DNA from: Mytilinidion resinicola
Lineage: Eukaryota > Ascomycota > Dothideomycetes > Mytilinidiales > Mytilinidiaceae
Length of the DNA stretch: 64,000 nt
Direction of reading: 5' to 3'
Assembly: GCF_010093595.1 (NCBI RefSeq)
Contig: NW_022985454.1
Coordinates: 487,473 to 551,472 of the forward strand
Below, in pieces: positions 58,501-64,000 of this stretch (the stretch's first letter is position 1; each line of letters opens with the position of its first letter). Under the pieces are notes generated by a model. The model saw only the letters and a list, made by a program, of their open reading frames with translations. It was not told where the DNA came from and made no database searches. The translations under genes and the position numbers were made by a program.

Positions 58501-61500
58501 GTAAAAGCACTAAACGTGCCAGAAGAATATAATAAATTTAAAGGAATTTTTATAGAAAAGGTTTAGGATATATTACTAAAGCACTAACCTTAGGATTACT
58601 ATATTCCCCTAGAACTAGGCGAATAACTGCAGTTCGGACTAATCTATTCCCTAGCCTAGAATAAGCTAGAAGTGCTGGAAGAATACCTAGAAAAGAACCT
58701 AAAGCAAGGATTTATTAGACTATTAGAATTGCCCGCAGGTTACCCTATAATATTTATTCTAAAACTAAATAGTAAGCTACGCCTTTATATAGACTATAGG
58801 CAACTAAATAAAATTATAATTAAAAACCGCTACCTATTACTTTTAATCTCTAAACTTAAAGACTAACTATATAAGGCTAAGTACTTTATAAAAATAGACC
58901 TACGCGAAGGGTACTACTTAATTTAGATAAGAGAAGGAGAAGAATAGAAGATAGCTTTTAGAACTTAATATAGACACTTTAAGTATATAGTAATACTATT
59001 TAGGCTTACTAACGCGCCAGCAATATTCCAGGCAGTAGTTAACTTAGCGCTAAAAGGCTACCTAGATTAGTTTACAGTAGTATACCTTAATAATATCCTT
59101 ATATACTTAGAAATACTAAGCGAATATAAAATATATATATAAAAGGTACTCGAAAAACTCTAAAAATATAACTTTATAGTAAACCCGGATAAGTGCAAGT
59201 TCTATAAGTAGAAAGTCGGATTCCTAGGATATATTATTAGCCCAGGATAGATTAAGATAGAAAAAGGCAAGGTGTCCTCTATCTAAGAATAGCTAGAGCC
59301 CGCGAATTTAAAGGAACTATAGTTATTCCTAGGGTTAGCTAATTATTATAGGCAGTTTATTAAGGGTTACTTAAAAATTGCAGAGCTACTTATAGAACTT
59401 ACTAGAAAGGATATTAAATACTAATAGACCCTAGAAGTATAGAGTGTATTTAATAAGCTAAAGGTATAGTTTACTTTAAAACTAGTATTAGTAATCTTCG
59501 ACCTATAGAAACCAGTTACTATTAAAAGCAATATATTAGATAAAGCAGTGGGAGCAATACTTAATTAACCAGATAAATAAGGGAAATTGCATCCTATAGT
59601 ATTTTACTTACGGAAGCTAAGTATAGCTAAGCTAAACTATAATATCTATAATAAGGAACTGCTAGCTATAATAGAAGTATTTAAATAGTAGAAAGTTTAC
59701 CTTAAAGGGGCAGTATACACAGTATAGGTATATATAGACTATAAGAATCTAATATACTTTACTATAACTAAGGAGTTAAATAGAAAATAGAAAAAATAGT
59801 TAGAAAAGCTAGAAACCTTTAATTTTAAGATTATATACTAAAAGGGATCTAAAAATACTTATATAGATGCACTTAGCAGAAGGCCGGACTATATAAAAGG
59901 AGCTAAGAAAGCCAGGCAACCTATACTTAAGGAGACTAGTCCAGGAACCCTTAAATTTAACTATATACAGGCAGCAGTTGCTTACAGGTCTAAGGATAAT
60001 AAGTAGTATAAGCGAATTAAGGCAGCACAGAAACTAGACTAAGAAAGCCGGGATTTAGCAGGTTATAACTAGTAAAGTTTACACCCAGAACCTATAAACT
60101 AAAAACGCGGAGAAATCTAAAACAGTATTATTACCTTATAGAATAAAATATTTATGCCTAAAACCTTATAAAAAGAGCTTATTAAGAAATTCTATAGTAT
60201 ACTAGTGCACAGGCACTAGGAAGTGGAAAAGATATAGGAAAAAATTACAAGAATATTCTATTTCCCCGGACTTTAGAGACTAACGGAGAAAATTATATAT
60301 AAATGCGAGTGTATAAGGAATAAGTTAGCATAACACGCACTATATAAACTAATAAAAAGTTCCTTAACACTAGAAAAAGTATAGAAATCTATTGTATAGA
60401 ACTTTATAGTTAAGCTACTACAGTCTATTAAACCTATAATAGGTATAAAGTATAACGCAATATTAGTAGTTATAGACCGATTAACTAAATATGCATACTT
60501 TATCCCTTACTAAGAAGTATTAATAGCAGAAAATCTAGCCTACGCTTTTTTAAAGTATATTATTAGCAACTACAGGCTACCTTAGGAGATAATTTCAGAC
60601 TAAGACAAGCTTTTTATATTAAAATTCTAGCAAACCTTTACTGTATAACTAGAAATAAAGTATAAGCTTTCCACGGCGTTTTACCTTTAAACGGACGGGT
60701 AAACGGAAAGGCTTAATTAGACTTTAGAATAATACCTATAATACTATATTAATTACAGGCAGGATAATTAGGTATTACTACTACTAATAGCCTAGTTCGC
60801 CTATAATAGTGCATCTACAGAAATAATAAAGGTATTACCCTTCTTTATAAACTATAGTTTTAAGCTAGAGGCGTATTAAAAACCCTAACTTAATAGTATA
60901 AGAGCCTAGAGGGCACTACTATTAGTTAAAAATATTAAAGAGCTATAGAGGCAGCTCTTAATAAATATCTAATTCCTAATACTAAGGTTAGTAAGATACT
61001 ATAACTAATACTAGAGTATTATACTAACCTTTAAAAAAGGGGATAGAGTCTACCTACTCTGCAAAAATATTAAAATAAAATAACTAAGTATAAAGTTAGA
61101 CTATATTAAGATTAGACTATTTAAAATACAGAATATTATTAGCCTAGTAAACTATAAGCTTAGGCTACTAAATAGGATAAAAATACACCCGGTCTTCTAT
61201 ATATTACTACTAGAACCCGCACTACCTAACGCTAAGCTAGAAAATAATATAGAGGTCGACGATAATAATAAATATAAGGTTAAGCAAATCCTAGATTCCT
61301 AATAGCACGGTTAGTAAAAAAAGTACCTAATTAAGTAGAAAGGATACAGCACCTCTAAAAATATATAGGAACCGGTTAAAAGTTTAGTAAATAGTTAGGA
61401 ACTCCTATAGTAGTTTTACTACTAGAATCCGGAATAGCCTAGAAAAATAGCAACAGTGCACTATTTAACTAGAAAGGATTAAAAGAATCTAAAGACAGAT

Positions 61501-62198
61501 TATAACTATTATATAATTAGGATATACAGTTTTAAAGGAGATAACTAGAAGTGCCTAGTATACCCGAGAAGGAAGAAGAGTACCCGATAATTCCCGGGGC
61601 AGAAGGCGAGCCTTCCTGCTCGGCACACTCTTATTCTTTCTACTTAGCCTCTTTCTAATCCTTTTTTTCTATCTTTTCTAGAGTAGAGAAACCCCTGCAA
61701 AGTATATTAGAGCAACGCTGCTTTAGGAGCTTATGCTGCTTGCGCAACCGATAATATTTAGTATAAGCAGCCTTTTTTTCTTACTCTAATTAAGCTATAG
61801 TAGCATTTAGCTTATAAACTATAGGATGTTAGCGGAGAAAAAATATATATAGTAGTAGACTATACTAATATATAAGCGGCTTTATTAATACCAAAAATAT
61901 TATATACCCTACTAACCTTTATATATTCCCTGCACCTAGTATTACCCTCTAATACTTTATAGACTAAGCCTTTCTTATAATAATAAAAATAGGAAGGCAT
62001 TTTAATTCTAAATCTAGCAGAGCGGTTAGATAGAAGGGTACGTTATAAGGACTTGCTAGACTTTAGAACTTTAGGTATTATAAAGGAAAAAATAGAATAG
62101 TATAATAACAGCCCAGCAGACAGGGTATTACTAGCTATTTATCCGAGACCCTACTACAGAATTACTTTCGGGCCGAAAGCCTTAGAAGGGGAAGTAAG
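55594..62198 (+). pseudogene. Gypsy element 1 gag-pol, decayed
   Basis: Decayed polyprotein; domains read in order. Gag is at about 55640-56640, with a gag-type block (KKEAFNWFNLIL) and a knuckle at about 56580 (LCGEQEHFANKC, first Cys lost). Protease is around 58030 (ARVLLDSSA then GNF). Reverse transcriptase is at 58670-59270: EEYLEKNLKQGFIRLLELPA, LRLYIDYRQLNKII, IDLREGYY, TNAPAIFQAVVN, and VVYLNNILIY where YLDDILIY is expected. RNase H-type sequence is at 59460-59900, with LNYNIYNKELLAIIEVFK and TYIDALSRRPD. Integrase is at 60180-60900, including VIDRLTKYAYFIPY. A chromodomain-like segment is at about 61270-61380 (YLIK.KGYSTSKNI.EPV). Stops are mostly TAG/TAA for CAG/CAA/TGG. Confidence 0.9.
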
Positions 62199-62701
62199 TA
62201 TTATAACCCGTAATATAAACCACCCGAGCGCTAAGGCACTTATAGAAATAAGTAAGTAGATAAAACTAATTATAGAGAACTAGGTTATAGAACTAAAAGG
62301 GTTATATATAGAACGCATAGGAATCCTAGATTCCCCTATAGACTGCTAGTAGAGTGGAATAATCTAAGAATAGAAGTTATAAAGTAGATTAGAGTAATCT
62401 AGAGGTAGATTAGGGTAATCTAGGAACTGCTTAAGAATTAGAGTAATCTAGGGATAGATTAGACTAAGCCACGGATTTTTTAGAACAGAGCTTTTATATA
62501 AAGGAACGCTCCTTTATATAGATAGGAACGGTGTGTTTAACTTAAGACTTTAATACTACCTATTAAAAGTAATAACCCTGTCTTAGATCTTAATTAATTA
62601 TTGCCTTACTTTTTAAAGACTATTATACCCCGATAATAACTTACCTATACCCTACCTTAGTATAAAACACTTAGAAGGTATAGAAAAGACAACCTGTTAT
62701 A
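62199..62701 (+). repeat. 3' LTR of Gypsy element 1
   Basis: Pairs with 55091-55593 over the full 503 bp. A purine-rich tract (AGAAGGGGAAGTAAG) just upstream, at about 62184-62198, is a likely polypurine tract. Confidence 0.9.
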
Positions 62702-63352
62702 TTATACTAAATATAGGCTAAAAAAAACACTATAGTATAGCCTAAGTAGGCGTAATAAACTTTATAAGCTTATAGTAAAGGTATTATAGCTAGCTATATA
62801 ATATAAAGGCGAATCGGAAGAATTCTATAGGCGTATAAGGCGTAGTATAATCTAGGATAAATATAAAAAAAAGTAGAAAAAGGAATAAAAAGCCTACTAT
62901 AAAAAACTATACTAAAAACCTTTAATACTAGCACTTAATACTAAATAAAGCAAATAATAAAAGGCACTATATAAAGAACTTATAAAGGTAGAAAGTATAA
63001 TTATTATAAACCTATAAATAAAGTATATAGGGCTTAATAGTTACCTTTACTATATAAAAGTGCCCGGCTACCTAATACTAGTATACTCTTGCGGGTATAG
63101 CCTCTAATCCCTAAAATATATTATAATAAGTTGCGGAAGATATATTAAAGGCAGGGGTAAGCTATTTTAGAAGGCTAAAATAAGGACGTATAAATAGCTC
63201 TATAAAAGCTAGAAAAAAAAAAAGCTATAGCCTAATAGCTTTTCTAAAGAATAGACCTTCTACTATACTTTTTAGTAGCTAAAGAAATAGTAAAGGCGGA
63301 AATATAGGTATTCCACCTTCTATAACTTTATATAACTATATATACTACGTAT
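62702..63352 (+). mobile_element. LINE A, segment 4: ORF2 C-terminus and 3' region
   Basis: Continues LINE A after the TTATA duplication (CTAAATATAGG follows on from GGTTTATA). The C-terminal Cys/His region, which in less damaged LINE C reads like C-P-C-G-H with a later S-C-G-R, is at about 63060-63140. It reaches the start of the 9-bp repeat zone (TACTACG) and is then cut by the next element at about 63353, so the LINE A tail is outside the window. Confidence 0.8.
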
Positions 63353-64000
63353 TATTACGGTTTTAGGCAGTAGAATTGCCCTAGCTAGCTCGGGCAGGTA
63401 GGTAGAAATAATAACTAAATTTACTACGTGTTCTATAATACACGGCAGGCAGGCAGGTTAAATAATAAGACGTAGCTTAAGAAGCTATAAGAAGGCAGGG
63501 CGGCGGTCGGCAGGTATACTCCTGCTAAGGCTCGCATAGGCCCTTATAATAAGGCCTCTCGCCGGGTCCTAATATTACGTGTTACGCTGTGTAGTAAGCT
63601 TTACTATTTAAGCTATAATAGTACTCCCCTTCTTACGGCCGAACTCTATTAAGGCCTAAGAACCGGGCTTTTTAGGGTAACGGCGATGGAACAACCGGAT
63701 AGCTTCCTTAGCATATTCTAGATAGTTAGCGGGCTCTTCTATAACTTTGTTATATCCGGTCCACTTTACTGTATACTTTAGGCGGGGGCGGCTATAACCG
63801 CGACGCTCCTATTAAGAGTTAACAATTTCCTTAACTTCCTACTCCTCTAAGCCTTCGACTTTAACTAGCAGCGGTGGTTCTTAATACTGGCCGGGCAGCG
63901 GATTATTTGCAGCAGGTTTTAGTAAACTAATATAGAAGATATTATAGTTGTATATACTCTTTAGTAAAGTTAGGCGGTATATATAAGGGCTAACGACCTT
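63353..64000 (-). mobile_element. Second Gypsy chromovirus (3' LTR side and chromodomain), runs off the window
   Basis: On the minus strand about 63880..63620 encodes the end of integrase and a chromodomain: [27 protein letters not shown] and [20 protein letters not shown]. This is clearer and less mutated than in Gypsy element 1. The sequence between it and 63353 (about 260 bp) is probably part of the 3' LTR. The upstream body, 5' LTR and target duplication lie beyond 64000. Confidence 0.78.

Larger units (their letters stand above)
55091..62701 (+). mobile_element. Complete Ty3/Gypsy chromovirus in LINE A, RIP-damaged
   Basis: 7.6 kb with two 503-bp LTRs (55091-55593 and 62199-62701) and a 5-bp duplication TTATA (55086-55090 and 62702-62706). 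Interior order is gag, protease, reverse transcriptase, RNase H, integrase, chromodomain, i.e. Ty3/Gypsy. All frames are full of stops. The LTR ends read TATT...TATA, consistent with TGTT...TACA after RIP. Confidence 0.93.

Noticed and set aside
1..64000. CRISPR array, bacterial operon, rRNA, viral or integrated phage signals
   Set aside because: No regularly spaced palindromic repeats, no prokaryotic gene layout and no rRNA segments; retroelement proteins are explained by copia, Gypsy and LINE copies.

Overview
The window comes from a filamentous ascomycete (Pezizomycotina, possibly Dothideomycetes; the class is an inference). The grounds are short 48-65 bp GT-AG introns, a fungal-type CDC73 and ECM11, NACHT/HET-type and CorA-like fungal families, and Tad-like, Fot1-like, MULE and chromovirus elements carrying the C-to-T and G-to-A damage typical of repeat-induced point mutation (RIP). 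It splits into a gene-bearing part (1 to about 36.2 kb) and an AT-rich transposon block (about 36.2 to 64 kb).

1-12.3 kb holds ordinary, apparently intact genes: the 3'-truncated Paf1-complex gene CDC73 (-), a seven-exon GPI-anchored surface protein with a DUF4215-type Cys-rich repeat (+), an intron-containing tRNA-Phe (-), a single-exon protein with C-terminal membrane segments (-), and a divergent pair made of an F-box protein (-) and the meiotic ECM11 (+).

12.3-30 kb is a decay zone. It contains a minisatellite, a HET-like fragment, a Ty1/copia RNase H remnant, a kinase-like gene with one in-frame stop, an FAD oxidoreductase with a stop and a frameshift, a NACHT (STAND/NLR-like) gene with a frameshift and a stop, and an APC amino-acid permease of uncertain integrity. 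A small three-exon gene of 78 codons (28651-28997) looks intact.

30-35.3 kb carries a convergent pair: a CorA-like membrane protein (+, with one suspicious frame break) and a complete protein kinase with unusual N- and C-terminal extensions (-, 635 aa).

35.9-64 kb is one nested stack. A Fot1/pogo-like transposon is cut by Tad-like LINE A (+). LINE A is in turn cut by LINE B (-, 15-bp duplication, itself holding a MULE with an 8-bp duplication), by LINE C (-, 15-bp duplication, 5'-truncated), by a complete Ty3/Gypsy chromovirus (two 503-bp LTRs, 5-bp duplication), and by a second chromovirus (-) that runs off the window. Reading across the duplicated target sites restores one continuous LINE A, so the insertion order can be read directly. 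I see no bacterial-type operons, CRISPR or rRNA. I found no clearly new functional system; the strongest unusual signals are the readable transposon stack, a GC-rich hairpin in the LINE 3' region that survives in the RIP-damaged copy, and the kinase with uncharacterised flanking domains.
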